Source: Thermothelomyces thermophilus ATCC 42464 (taxonomy: Eukaryota; Ascomycota; Sordariomycetes; Sordariales; Chaetomiaceae). From it: DNA of 64,000 bases. Below are positions 45,607 to 58,827 of this stretch, in pieces. Position 1 is the first letter of the stretch. Each line of letters begins with the position of its first letter. Made by a program: the position numbers and the translations under genes. The stretch spans positions 682,001-746,000 of the forward strand of contig NC_016473.1 in the NCBI RefSeq assembly GCF_000226095.1, written 5' to 3'. Below the pieces are notes generated by a model. That model did not search any database. It had not been told where the DNA came from and saw nothing but the letters and a program-made list of their open reading frames with translations.

Positions 45607-47367
45607 GATTGCAAGCTACTCGCCTCCGCGCGAGATGTCGGTCGACAGCGGACCAGTCGCGGTGCCGGGATGTTAAACCGCTGCTGTGGTTGGTATCGAT
45701 GGGCAGGAGCAAGAGCAGTCAAAGTCAACGCTCCGGCAGTTGTCGAGCTAGAATATACAGTCCGACGAAAAAGTTCGGGGTCAGCTGGCTAGCGTTGCCC
45801 CGTGCAGGTTTTCGGGTTGTTGATTTTTGGGCTAGAGTAGGTACCAGTACCCAATTGCTAGCCAACGGGGGGTCATGCGGCACAAGTGGGCGGCGTCAAG
45901 GTCGCAAGAGGGCGGACCCAAGTTGGAGGAAAAAGAAAGAAAAAAAATAAAGACAACCTCCGATAAAATTCCCAGCCAAGCAACAACAATGGGTGTTGCT
46001 CAAGAAGCGACGGTGAGGAAAACCAAGCCCAGAAAAATTACGTTTCAAAAGCTCAGGAGAGGTCCCCCGTCTGTATTATGAAGTTGGCGAAGCAGGCTTG
46101 TGGCTGAGCGGCAGGGATCCAGAGCAAGGCCCCACACACCGCGTTGCCTCGCCCGCTTCTTGCTAGCCCAGGGATGGCTGCGACTGCGAAAGTGGCTCGG
46201 GTCCTAGCCAGCAGCATCACCAGCAAGTCCCGGGGAGAAAAGTTAGCATCACGGCCCACTGCCACCTCGTTCCCGACCCGCAGCCCCTGACCGCCAAGCA
46301 CCACCCGCCCTTCTCAAACTCTCGTTTCTCCCCTCGGGGATGTTTCATGGTTTCAGTTCCATTGTCTTTATTGCCCGCAATGTCGATATGTCTGCAGAGA
46401 GAAGAATAAACAGACACGTCTGGGACGCGCCGCGACATCACACTAGGCATTCCCATGTTTTGCACTCTTAGTGTAGTTGTGAACTAGTTACCTGCAGCTT
46501 CTTCCGCGTGCGTCAGTTCGACTGCGTCTCTCAGCAGGGTCTCAATTGACGACCCTTTTCCCATGCACCTGCAGTACCAACCCGAGAGACACTGTGCATT
46601 TTGCCTCGTGCATACGAGGGATCGTCATTTCTGAGGGTCCTGTACTCCTTTTCCCCCCTCTTTTCTTTTTGTATGTATCCCTCTTTTTTCCTTTCTTTCA
46701 TTTTCTCCTGGATCTAATTTTATTCCGTCTCCAAACATGATTTCTTGGGATCTGGGGCCTGAGGATTAGTGACAGCTGTCTGTTTTCGCTGGCAGATGTT
46801 CGAAGCGGTGATGGACACGAACAGGGTTATTTCACCGCGCTTCCTGTCCATGCGCTGAATTTGCCTGAAACAGCACCCACGGTCATCCCTCCATTTTCGT
46901 GATTCAGGACGAACTCCATTGGATTCACGGTTGTTAACACCTGCCAAGCGGCTGGCCAGTCTCCCTAATAATGAACGGCTCGCAGTCAGTAAGGACACAC
47001 CCAAGGTCCGAGGCAGCGAACCAGAAAACTGTGGCTTGGCTCTCAGGTTGCTGCGAATAACCGCCAGGCATGAGGTGCAGTACGCAAAGAAGGTGGTGAG
47101 GGTAGGTACACGTAGGTATCCGTACTGCAACAAGGAAACGCGATGCAACACTCCCATCGTGAACCCGACCCAAAGGATCGCAATCTGCATGTCGAAAAGA
47201 GCCAGCACTAACTGCAGGTAGTCAGTCACAAGCACAATGCAGTTTTGATGCACAATCCCGTTTCTCGCCACATGTGATGCTGGGTGTGTGAACTAGAAGC
47301 AAGGAAATTTCCGAACACGACATAATGTTACTGAAGTGATGATGGATCTACGCCCCTTGTGCCAGGT

Positions 47368-47368
<1 letters not shown>

Positions 47369-47413
<45 letters not shown>
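47369..47413. repeat. Poly-T run of about 45 bases
   Basis: An unbroken T homopolymer in an intergenic region, unlike the shorter runs elsewhere in the window. It could be the reverse-strand trace of a poly-A tail from a retroposed sequence, but I see no recognisable element or target duplication beside it. Confidence 0.9.
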
Positions 47414-47414
<1 letters not shown>

Positions 47415-48966
47415 TTCTGGTACATCTTCTCGCTGAAATGTACATACTCTGTACGGTCCGTACAGATCCGTCATCTTCATGAGGGCGACCCTAGTGTACG
47501 GGCTCAGGATTTTATGGAGATCATGTCAAAGGGACCAGGTCGGCCAAAAATAGAAGAGGGTCGCCCAACCTCCCGACCGCCAAGCCAGTCCCCCTCTGCT
47601 TTGCTGGCGGATCTCACCGTGGGCCGCAGCCAACAACAAAGTTCAAGGCCGCCGTCAGCCAGCGACTGGTCGCTTGTTGGTTGCTAATTATCCGTTTTGC
47701 TGGTACAGTACATGACCTCGAGCCGCTGTGAGGCTGAGTTGGGGGTGCGAAAACTCGCTATTGAGCAGCGCTAGTACGTATATAGGTAGGTGTGTCAGCA
47801 TGAAGGGGCAAAAATTTTCGTCTTTTCCTGCCCTCTCGACGAACGATGGTTCACCTCTCTCTCGCATGAGGCTCGCCCCATCAACCTATAAAACCCCTGC
47901 AGAGATGCAAGTGGGCCAACCGTTAGCTGGAGGCATCCGATCCAACAGGTGCTTGATTCGCGGGCTTCTTACAACAACTGTTTGCGGCCTCCACGGTGCT
48001 GTCGCGTGTCTGACATAACACGGCACTGTGCTGTGCGCCACTCCAGCGAAACAGCAGTATGGACGTAGTATGTCTATAAATACAATCCTGTGGAGGGCAA
48101 AGAATCACGCCAGCCGGGCTTGCCAGCCAGCCTCTTTCCGGAACCTCCCCACTTAGCCGCCAGTTGGTCTTGTTCGGCCGCACGAAAACTATGGTGTACT
48201 GCAGTATGTAGTGTATACCGCCAGGACCGGACTCAGCGGATTATGACTATATCATCGCCGCACCCATTCTTTCCCTCCTGCCACTACCAGGGAGCTGCGG
48301 CTCCGTGGTTAACTGTTTCCTCGTTGGCTTGGAGCCCAACCAGGATGCACCCTTCTATATTGATCCTGTTGACTGCAGCGAAGGATCCGGCCGCATTAGG
48401 TTCTCCATGCCTGCAAGAACCAACACCTTCTTAGCATTGGTCCCAACGGCCCTGCCTCGACACGTCGAATAGCTCGCCTGGCCTTCCCAGGGCTCTCGTT
48501 ATGGTGAGCGGCTGAGATTGGGACAGATGATTCGGTATGGTACGGAGTACACGAGCGATTCGCTGCTCCTGGAGGACTGATAACCCCATTGTTTGACTAC
48601 CCGAGGATGGAGAGGTTGGACGGTATCGTCTCGCCTACGCCACCGCCTCTTACGTTGACCGTGAACAACCCAACTCCTCATATATATATATATATATCAT
48701 GTCTTAAGCGTCAAGCCGTCGTGCGCACCAGAGATATCTGAAGTCTGCAGTATCAGGCTAAAACCTCGTGTGTGTCAGCTTTGCGAAAGATTGTGCGCCA
48801 TCAGTCCATATAACCCACTGATGTGCCGTCTTTGGTGACATCCAGAAGCAACATTGCCGAAGTGCGAAGAGCGGAGATACCCGCCTCGCCTCCACCTGCG
48901 ATGGACCAGGCTTACGCAATGAGCATGTTGCGGTTTCCTTCCCTCAAAAGAAGGAATCTTTTGAGA

Positions 48967-48986
48967 TTTTTTTTTTTTTTTTTTTT
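48967..48986. repeat. Poly-T run of 20 bases
   Basis: A T homopolymer in intergenic sequence; no coding context is supported. Confidence 0.85.
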
Positions 48987-50674
48987 TGGTTGAAGAACAG
49001 AAGACCTCGGTGAGAGAGGATACCTCCCCGTTGACGGCAATCTCCTGCTCCACTTTCGACCTGGGAGCTCGAGACCGTAGCCAGGTTCAGCGACTCATGA
49101 ATCAACACATTCGGACAGTCGTCGGCTGATTGAGGTTTGATGTCGGAGCACCTAATCACTGAACCTATCAGTAAGCCGGGGCCGCCGCTTCTTAAAATCC
49201 CGGCTTGGTTTCCGGCCAGCCTCAGTCAGTTTCCAAGATGCTGGGGAGACGAGACGCGTTTCCGTAGACGGATTTTAACTTAGAAGCGCTCCCGCAAGCC
49301 AACTGCTGCAATTCAAATGGTCGTCGACGCCAAATAGGCGCAGGCGGCGCTGGTTCTTGGCCCATTCGAGAAGCAATCGTTGTATGCTGACGTGGTCGGA
49401 CGAAGGGTCGAATTCACGACCAACAAAGTAACAGAAACACACCAGAATCCACTTGTCGACTGCTTCCCAGATCGTGGTCCACCATTACATCGTAGTCATC
49501 CCAATAGAATGTTGGGATCAAATTGTTGTCGTGGTCTCATTGAGAACCGGAGGGCGCCCACGCGCATCTTGTCGATCCGCTACTGGTGCGGCGTGCTGAC
49601 TCTACAGAACACTAGTGACTGCGACGCCATCCTTCAGGTGCCAGTTGACGTGCTCAGTGACGGTATTAAATCAATGTATGGATCCATAGGGACTGCGAAC
49701 AAACAAGGTTTTTTCCCCGATTAATGTTCAATATCGGAAGGCGATCATATTAATAAGTCTGTTTGTCAATGCCGACACTAGACGAAAACCTTCAATAGCA
49801 CGCAGATTGCAAGGTGTGATTCCCAGAGAGACGAAGATGAGGGGAAATTGGCAGGCTGCGGTCGCACAGGGACCGTCGTGCCACAAAGGGGAACTTCATG
49901 GGACACCAGGCTCCGATGATCGAGCGAATGAGAGCCCGTCTTGGCCCTCCAGCTTGTTTCGCCAATACCGCTGTGGGGCCTCCTCCCGGTCTGGCCCTGC
50001 CCACCCAGTGGCCCCTTCCGCAAATGAAGCTGAGCGGAGACCCAGGGCCGCGGCCTTTCTCTCAAAGTTGATGGGGAGCCCGCTGACTGGTTCCTCTCCG
50101 CCTTCAGGTTTCCCGCTCCCACCAGCAAATGCTCACCTTCACGCCGTCCACGTCGACCTCAATCTTCGGCTTCTCCACGATCGCCTCCGCTGTGCAGTTC
50201 TTGAAGGGGGGCTGTCCGATGAAGCCCTGGTGATTCATGGGGGCTTATTTTGTGCATTCTTGCATCCTTTCTTTGTTTCATTTCTTTTGAGAATACCCGA
50301 CCTAGTCACTCGCTTCCCAGTCAATTACCGAAGGAATTGCCCTCGATTTTTTGCCGATTGCCTCGACGGTCCCTTCGCGCTCAACCCTACGCTCCGCGGG
50401 CGACATTGACGACGCAAAACGCTATCGCTTCATTTTCATTTCCTTTTTCTTCCATTCGCCTTTTGAGATCGAATTCGCGATTCATCACCACACTGAAATC
50501 TCCGGGGTCTGCTGTTCACTTCCTGGAATTGCGTTCGACTGATCGGCACTGGCGGGGGGTCCAGGCTCAAACAAACGCCTTGCCTGTCCCACAGATCAGC
50601 ACTCGAAGCCAAAGAGGTCCAACACATAACCACCGCTGTCAACCTCAGACTTCTTCGCGAAGGGCCCCGCCACC

Positions 50675-52015
50675 ATGGCTGCTACATGGCAGCATGCCTC
50701 TGGTGAGAAAGATCCTGTGCTTGGCATGGGTAGGAGTGCAGCTAACAGAGCGACAGCGGCCCTCGACCTCGTCCGGCGAGATGGCGAGCAGTGTGTCCAG
50801 TGCGACACTTCCAAGACGCTCGTATGTCCACAATGCGAGGAGGGCGTGACGGAATGCCAATTCGTCTACCCCGTGAGCTGCTCGGAGTGTCCGCGCGCGA
50901 CATGCGTCCCCATCGAACCGGCCCCGAGTTCATCTGGTAATAATGGCGGCTCAACTAACGTCGGCGCCATCGTCGGCGGAGTGGTGGGAGGTATTGCAGC
51001 ACTCGCAATCGTGACATACCTGGTCTGGAGGTTTTGTGTCAGGACTCGGAGACAAGCAGCCATGATGGAGCCATGGGACGACGGACAGGATCAGGGCTTG
51101 GAAGGCGAGAAGACGTTTGCTCGACGACGGGATTACCGCGCCTCCACACATACCACACATTCGATCGCGTCGACGGTCCTCACCCGCGCTTCCAACATTA
51201 TCCAGATCGCCTATATCCCCGGCGTGACCAACCGAGCGACCGCATCTCCAACTGTCCTCGTGCCTCCCGTACCCCCGATCCCCACTGCCATGTCCCAGGC
51301 CGGCACTCCCTCGAGCACCGAGGACGAACACTTCTTCGTTCCTGGGGACCTGCGCGACTCGACTTACTCGGGTCTGTCATCCTTCTCTGACCGCACCTCT
51401 TACGCCCGCACTTCATACGCGCCTCGATCTAGCGTGGCGTCTACCATCTACGGTAAGAGCGCCGTCGTCGTCGCCCCCGCTCAAACCGGCATGCGGGCCA
51501 AGCCAGCCATGGTCAGTGTAAAGTCGTCCCACTCGAACCACTCGACCGGGGCTTCGACCCCGCCGGTCCCGGCTGTCGATTATGAGAAGTACAACCTGTC
51601 GCCGCGCGCGCCAAGCCCCGCAAACAGCACCTTCAGCGTCGGCTCGACCTTCCTCAACAATGCCAGCACCACCACGGCCACCCCGGCCCGCGCCATGGTC
51701 GTTCGTGTCGGTAGCACCAAGAAGGGGGGCGCTCAGAAGCCGCCAAAACCGATCACCCTCGCCGCCGGCTCGGGCGCGGACCCGACCGCATCGGGCTCGT
51801 CCGTTCGCGACTCGTCGGCCCCGACGCTCATCGTCGACTCGCCCGCTGCGGATCAGAGTCCGTTCAGCGACCCACCGAAATCCGCCGCCCAGAGCACCAC
51901 CAGCCTAAGCGCCGTCATTGAGGAGGCCACGAGGAGAGCGTCACAACGAGACTCGACTCTCCCGCCTAAGGAGAGAGAGGAGAGTCCGTTTGGCGATGAG
52001 CACGCGACGTCATGA
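50675..52015 (+). CDS. opy2: Opy2-like membrane anchor of the HOG pathway
   Basis: A frame of 446 residues from ATG in a strong context (CCACCATGG) to TGA at 52013. The N-terminal Opy2 domain has the paired cysteine pattern CVQC..CPQC..CQF..CSECPRATC (about residues 48-87). A single membrane helix follows (VGAIVGGVVGGIAALAIVTY, about 98-120), then RFCVRTRR as a positive stop-transfer. The rest is a long Ser/Thr/Pro-rich cytosolic tail. In yeast Opy2 recruits Ste50 to the plasma membrane to activate Ste11 in the HOG and filamentous pathways. A possible 54-bp intron (50703-50756: donor GTGAGA, branch-like GCTAAC, acceptor ACAG) is a multiple of three and stays open, so both forms are readable. 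Splicing would give 428 residues and place the cysteine domain close to the N-terminus, as in homologues I remember. Confidence 0.85.
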   Translation: MAATWQHASGEKDPVLGMGRSAANRATAALDLVRRDGEQCVQCDTSKTLVCPQCEEGVTECQFVYPVSCSECPRATCVPIEPAPSSSGNNGGSTNVGAIVGGVVGGIAALAIVTYLVWRFCVRTRRQAAMMEPWDDGQDQGLEGEKTFARRRDYRASTHTTHSIASTVLTRASNIIQIAYIPGVTNRATASPTVLVPPVPPIPTAMSQAGTPSSTEDEHFFVPGDLRDSTYSGLSSFSDRTSYARTSYAPRSSVASTIYGKSAVVVAPAQTGMRAKPAMVSVKSSHSNHSTGASTPPVPAVDYEKYNLSPRAPSPANSTFSVGSTFLNNASTTTATPARAMVVRVGSTKKGGAQKPPKPITLAAGSGADPTASGSSVRDSSAPTLIVDSPAADQSPFSDPPKSAAQSTTSLSAVIEEATRRASQRDSTLPPKEREESPFGDEHATS

Positions 52016-55000
52016 TAAAGACGCTAGTTGCTCTCTTTTTTTCTCTGCGTGTGGATATTATTGTGTTCCTTTCGGCGGGCGTATACCCCTCTCGCCCCCC
52101 CCCCCCCCATATCATTGGGGTTTTTTTTGTTGGGTCTAGGGTTTGGTTTCTGGGTAAATGGGAGGTCTCTTCTTGTCATGTGATGCGATGTGATGCGAAT
52201 GTTTTATACAGCGACAGCGGCAGCGACCGACTACCCTTCATGTCATTTAAGCTTTTCTCCTGTGAACGGGGCCACGGGTTGGGTATCCCTTTCTTGGGTA
52301 TCTTTGACCGGTGCTGCTACTATATTCTGTGATTATTGGTACAAGAAATCAAGAAGCGAGCCAGCTTCCTCTAGCTGAGAAGCCTCTCCCGTGTTTCTAG
52401 CAATCTGGGGTGTCTAAACCATTCAGGTGGTACCGAACGGGGCCAGGTTGCGGATCGGTTGGAGGACGGGCGAACTGACGGGCAGCTCCGGGCCGTCGGA
52501 TCAAGTTGGTTTTTTGGGTTGACTGTCAAGGCTTTGACTGACATACCGTCTAGCTTTGTGTATTGGTCTGTGTCTGTTTGTACGTATGGCTGGGTGAGCG
52601 TTGTTGTCCTGTCGATATGATGAATAACCCTTCCGAGCTCTATCCCTCTGTAGGTCTTGCCGCTCTGCACCCATACATATGTATATCATATGTACGCATC
52701 TTTACACACAGTCGCAGTCACAAAACACTGACACACTCACGCCCGACCTTTTGATCCGCGCAGACAAACAGTCGATGCATGGAAAGGCAGCGAGGACGGG
52801 AGCGTCAGGACCAGGCGCCGTGAAGGGCAGACCGGTCTGGTAGACAGGCATAGCCCGGGGAGTATGCAAGGCCTGGGATCTTATGGTGCTGTGCGAGGTG
52901 AGGCGGAATCACTTTCTGTGCTCCCGCGGCCCAGATACAGGTCGTCAAGCCCGTGGGAGCGTCAATGGCGGGAAGGGTCAGGAAGTGATGAGTGACAGAT
53001 AGCAGACGACCATGTTTCCTTGACTGTATTTGGGTGTGTGCTCGAGCGAGAGGCTTGGTATAGCTAGCTATTCTGCGTAAGGGATGGGGCTTGCTTTGTT
53101 GACCCGACCAGCAACTCCGGGGCGTCCTTCGACTGGTGGACCTGGACATGAAGACTCTATCTATCTAAGTGCTGTCTAAGTTCTGTCAAAGTTCTGTCAA
53201 CTGTTTTGGAACAAAAGGGGAGAGGAGTACACGGAGGGGATCAGATCCGAGATGTCCTGAAGAGTTGGGTAAGGGCAGAAAGAGCAGCGTACCTAGACTA
53301 GTTGATTAGTTGATGTAGCTGGACAATGATGTCTCCTTGTTATTATGTCAATTGCTGCTTGTATCGCTTCAAGAATCGTCAGTTCGAGCGCCTCGAGCGA
53401 GCTTTCAGCAGCCATCTCTCGGGACCTCAAAAGACCAGAACTCGTTCTTGAGCAGCCCTGAGCAATCCCGCCACGTAAAAGTGATCTCGTGAACTCACAA
53501 GAGGCTTACGATGGCCGCTTATGGATGTGTTATCCAGCATTTGCCTGCCCCCTAGAGGTAATGCTAGGTTTTAGTCTCAGTCACACAATGTGAACCCCCT
53601 ACTTCAGATGCTCGGAATACATCTAGCTACCCCGTGAGCTTTTGAGTTCTTGATTCTTGGCCACCCGCTCGAGGTGCAGGTAGTTGAAACCTAAACAGCC
53701 AAGAGAATAATATCCTCTTTAAAAACCAAAGTTCAAGTCCATGACGAGCTGTGGAACGGAAAGGCCACTGACCCCTCCCTATTAAGGCCATTAACATTGT
53801 AGCCAGAATTGACATTAGGATCAAGTGACAAGCCAAGAGAGTTGTCAACTGGCTGAGCAGAATCACACATGAACAGAAGTACATGGATTCCCGGGGTTCG
53901 TAGTGGTCTAGTTCTTGTTAAGACCCTCGTATCCAGGCTAAAATGAGTAATCCGTAGTTAGTAATCAAGGGCATCCTCTTCTTTGGCCCATGATATACGG
54001 AGTACGAGGTAGCAAATGAAGACGACCAGGACTACCGTCAATGGGGCCTGATCCGAAAAGCACTTAGAAGAGACCCTCTACCATCCAGTGCCCACCCAAC
54101 CTTGTCATCAGTGGGATTCTTGGGCATAACACGTATGCAGCTCGAAGCCGATGTTAGACACCGAAATCACGATCTCCTCGGGTCCGAAAAGACGTGGCAA
54201 ACTACTATACAAGCCGCTGCCGCTAGCGGATGCCCAGCAGAGCCCAGAAAAGCTGCTGCAGGTCTCCAGAGCCCACATGATCCCCCACGATCATGTCAGC
54301 AGCCGGAACGCCGAGGGACTCTGGGTTCTCGCCCTCTTGTCGATTAGGGTGGAAATAGGGGGATGAAGACTGTGAAGGGTAGAAAGAAAGGCAATGGACA
54401 AGAACAAGAGAAAACAAACAAAAAAAAGAAATAATAGAAACAAAAAGCTAATACTCCATTATCCTCCCCAGCAGGAAAAAAAATGTCCAAAACGCCAGAA
54501 GATTCATGCCCAGCCACACAACTTCCCGCCTCCAACCCTTCCTCTCCTTCCTTCGAACCCCCATCCTCCCCCTGCCTCCCCAAGCCCTCTCCTTCACTCT
54601 TCATCAGCCCGCCCACCCTTGTCTGCCAACACTAACCAGTGCAGTGTGAGCACGGGACAAGACCGAACAACCGGCGGGCCGAACCCAGAGGCCGTGTATA
54701 TGGTACGTGGTGTATGTATGGACACATACGCAACGCTAGCGTTCTTCCCGGCGTCGAGGCACACAGGAATTCGTCCACTGACGCTAGACACCAGGCTTGG
54801 TACTTTCACTACACGAGTGGGGATATTCATCATCTCCCTTCCCCCCCCCCCCCCCCCTCCTTTCCCCCTTCCCACCGCCCTTCCTCTTCTCCCCGACGAG
54901 GAGAAGCCAAGAGCCAGACCGACCATTGCATGCAAAAGGACCTAAGAAGCCTGCCGAAGGCGTTCGGAGCGGGTATATTCCGTACATATGTATGTACGGA

Positions 55001-56937
55001 CTACATACGCCAGTCAGTCAGCCGGGAGCCGGGGGGAGCGGGGGGAGGGACAGATTCCCACTCCCCCCATCTCTTCCTTGTAGTGAGGCTGACGGGGAAG
55101 CTGCGCCAGGTATCTGGTTCCTCGTTCCATGTCTGACAGACGGACGGGGCGGGCGGCCCGGGCAGAGAGCAGAGTAATTACGGATAACTACTCCGTACTG
55201 CGTAAAGCAAAAGCCAAGAGGCCGAAAAAAGAAGGGGGCGCTCTCTTTTCAGTGTCTCCGACTTCTAACTTCACTCCCGCGGTGGGGGTAAGGAGGTCAT
55301 GATTTGCGAGACAACCGATCACATGCGCCGAGAGGGCGTGAAGTGCATGCCGAACTCGAGTGGGAGAGATACAAGCTGTGCTTACTCCGTCCACGTATGT
55401 ATGTACACACATTGACCTCCTCGGTACGGAGTATGCGGGTGTTCAATAGAAAACGCGGAGGTGCAAGTGGCTCGTGGGGGGACGAGCGGGAAAATGAAGG
55501 GGTGGAAGGGTATCGTGAGTATCGTGCTGGGGAGGAATAACTATAGTTCGTGTAAACGACAAGACTGGTGATGTCCATCGCCAAGCCCAGAGGACAAATC
55601 GATACCATCAAGCCTATTGAATAGTTAACTGGCAGGCAGTCGACAATGAATCATAGTGTAGGCTCCGTAATCCGTAGACAACCCCACGAGCCCACGAGGT
55701 TCCCATTCGCATCAGCAGGGCGTCTGCTGGTCAGGAAGGCGCAAACGTGGGGGGGTGCGTGTTTGAGGGAGGGACTGACCCTGAACTTCCCAATCTGGCC
55801 CTCGTTATCACGCCATCACTCCTGCCCTTGTAGAAAGAAGGAAAGGAAAAAAAAAAAAAAAAAGGTGACCCAGCCAACCTCCTATGAAGACCTTCCTAAC
55901 ACAGTATTCCTGCTCGCAAGCCCCGCCTGCCAGCTTGGGAGTTGAACTCCGTCCCGGGGCGCAGATAACATCAACGACCTCCCACAGAGAGACAAGACTT
56001 CTCTGCCCGATTGCACCGAATCTCTCCCCCCCCTCCCCGGATCAGGTAAAAGCAGCCGGCAGCTGCCGCGAAGGATTCAACATACCGTCCGCCAAGCTTT
56101 CTTTTCGCATCTGTTTTTGGGGGAAGGGGGAAGGGGGAGGAGGGAGGGTCCGACTATCGCAGTTCCTTACATTACTCTCTGTACGGAATACACCGACCTT
56201 ATCGAGAACAGAAACGACGCGTGATGTAGGCGCGACACATTGGCGTTGTCGAGTCAAGAACATCCCATTACCCAACTGAACTGACCAGATCGTCCAGTCA
56301 GGTCTGCATATCAACCATCCCAAACATATACACAGTACTATGTAGTTAACTGGCGTCCGGCACTTGCGCCCCCCGGTGAAACCATTCAGGCCACCAGCCC
56401 CCCCAAAACACCCTCAGAGCCCGCCCCACGGATCCGAACACTACACTAGCCTGCAATAGTTAGTGTACACTACAAACCCCCTGTGTATGTACCCGGAAGA
56501 CTGGAGGCGGGGGAATTAGCATTGACCAGGCGGTGAACCAGCCCGGCGGCCTGGGAAAAGGGGGAGGATCCGAGCAAATCGATTGCGTCGTTCGTTTCCA
56601 GCCTGGTTGCGGATTGACATGCTTGTTATACCGGCACTACACTAGTGTAGTATAGACTTGCGAGGGCGAACCGCGGAATGTATCCGGTCCAGGTCCCCGG
56701 GTACACTACGACCGGACAAGGGGGGGGAGGGGGGAAAATGACGAACCTACCCTCGCTAGTAGTGTCCACTAGGGTAGTGCAGCGGAGCGTAGTGTATTGA
56801 CACATTCAGCGCGGTGGAAAAATCAGAAAGAAAGCAAGGGGGAGAAAAAAAGTTCTGCGACTTGTCGACGAGCAGCGATGCTGTACTATACTCCCGTATC
56901 CAGAGCGAAACGAAAACGAATCCACTCGGGTGCTAGT

Positions 56938-57005
56938 TCCGGACCCAAAGTTCCGGGTTCCGGTCCCCGGGCCCCGGAGTCCGGATTCCGGATCTCGGAT
57001 CCCGG
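56938..57005. repeat. CCGG/TCCGG-rich patch
   Basis: Short units of the form TTCCGG, TCCGGA and CCCGGG recur every few bases, giving many overlapping inverted repeats. No gene covers it. Confidence 0.65.
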
Positions 57006-58800
57006 CCATGCGGGGTCCCGCGTACACTACTATACAAAGCAGGACTTCAGACTCTGAGAGGTGCTACCTGGGTGGCTGGGTTGGTAACAGGCAGATGGCC
57101 GCGCACACTAACTGCCGAGAACTTTCGCCGCAGGACCAGCGTGCTGTGTTGTGAACTGCACATCCATCCTAGCGTATGTATGTATATACATACTAATCCG
57201 TACACCAGTGTACACGACAGACAACTTGTCTACGAGGGTATGAAACAGGATTAGTAAAAAAACAGGAATGAACTGTGAAGGCACAAGATGAAGGCTTCCC
57301 ACTCTCGGCTCGTCGGTTGAGACGTTTGTCCAAGCCGGGAGGAGCCGGATTCCGTCATGAAAGGACGGGTCGCTTAAAAGACCGTTGGGGGAAAAAGCAA
57401 TGTTTGTTTGAAGCATCAAGTGCCTGATTCGTCTCACCAAGTCCGCCTTGACGTTCGGAGCTTCGGCTGGGGGTTCCCAAAAAATAGGGTGGCCCTGGCC
57501 CCTTGGCTAGCAGGTTTAACTTACACTATCTGCCGTTTCTGGTGAAACAGGCCACCAACCTCCCTCTGGTGGGAACCAAGTCAGGCGGGTGATGGCCCCA
57601 GGAGGCCGGGCGGGACCACGTTGGTTGGCCTTTTTTCCACGAGTCTCGGCCTACCTAACGAGATCCAATGGTTTTTTTGCCGACCCTCCACGGGCGAGGA
57701 TGGGGACGAGGGAGAGGATCCGGGGCCTTTTCGTCCTTCTTTTAGCCGGTCCTGTCTGTTGAAGGATTCCGAGTCGGCCGACCGGTGAATGCAAGCTGTG
57801 AGAGCACAGACAGTGCTGCTGGCGGCTGGTGCTGCTGGTGCTGCTTCTGCTGCTGCGGGCCGACGAATCAATCGAACGCGTAACCAACTTTTTCTTTCTT
57901 TTTTTCTTTTTTTTTATCTCCGGGCCGTTGCAAGGACGGAGACAACGCCGGCGAGCGTCTGAGTGTCTCATTGGTAGATCTCAAAATGGGACATCTCGGA
58001 TGCGGGTGCTGTTGTGTAGTGTGTGGTGTACTGCGGCCAGAGACACAACATGTCCCCATGCAGCTTCTCCTATGGCTCCTCCATGTGTGTGCCCTACCTG
58101 TCCTGGCCAGATGGTTCAAACAAAAAAAAAAAAAAAGGTTGGAAGGCAAGAGCCTTCTTGCCGCGAGCAACCTCAACAGTCGACCGCGGCTGCAGCGACC
58201 CGGCCGGACTCAAGGAGGGAAAAAGACAAGGCAGATCCCGAGGCGGTCCCGGTGTTGGTTTTGTCGTGTCTTGGGTGTGCTGTAGTGTATATGGCCATGA
58301 CGAAACGCTCCTGGTGGACGAGGGATGGAGCGAAACAACAAGGGGGGAATAAGTCGCCGACCCGTCGTTTTTTTTTTTAACCCCTCAACCCGATTCGAGG
58401 TTGAAACACCAAAAGCCGGGCTGGCAACAGCGAGGATTGGGAGATCTGAGACAGACCGGAAGTCTGGCGTCCTGAGTTGTTCCCCAAGGTCTCATCGCCA
58501 AACGCAGCAGGGCAACAGGCATACTTTTTATGGTCGTCGTAACGTTCCGTACATCAGGCCACGTCGCCATTGATGAACGTCGAGAGAGAGAGAGGGGGGG
58601 ACGAGCCGAGAAAGGACTCGGGCTTACTGAATTGGTTGGCCCAAGCTCCTTTCTGCAACTCCTCAAGCTGCACGTCAAACGTTCGGCATTGTGCGCTTTT
58701 TTGGTGGGTGCGTCGCATGCACTGCGCCCTGTTCACTTGGTTGGTTGGTGTGGCGTGTTGCGGGGCGGCAGCTTCCCCTAACCCCCCCAGAGCAGAGGTG

Positions 58801-58827
58801 TGGGGGGGAGGGGGGAGGGGGGGGGGT
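58801..58827 (+). repeat. G-rich run with quadruplex potential
   Basis: Three long G-runs separated by single A residues are followed by GTACC. It lies in intergenic DNA. Confidence 0.75.

Larger units (their letters stand above)
45607..50674. other. Divergent gene-poor interval of 5.1 kb
   Basis: The flanking genes (chitin synthase minus, Opy2 plus) are transcribed away from it, so it should carry both promoters. It includes poly-T runs at 47369-47413 and 48967-48986, a TA repeat near 48680, and a TACGGAGTAC at 48541. A minus-strand open frame (46720-47271) has no recognisable domain. The last 400 bp before 50675 are pyrimidine-rich and look like a 5' leader. Confidence 0.4.

Noticed and set aside
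46720-47271. 183-codon minus-strand open frame
   Set aside because: No recognisable domain; cysteine and tryptophan scattered without pattern.
53884-53960. tRNA-like sequence around GGGGTTCGTAGTGG
   Set aside because: No cloverleaf could be drawn; A-box and B-box spacing and acceptor pairing fail.
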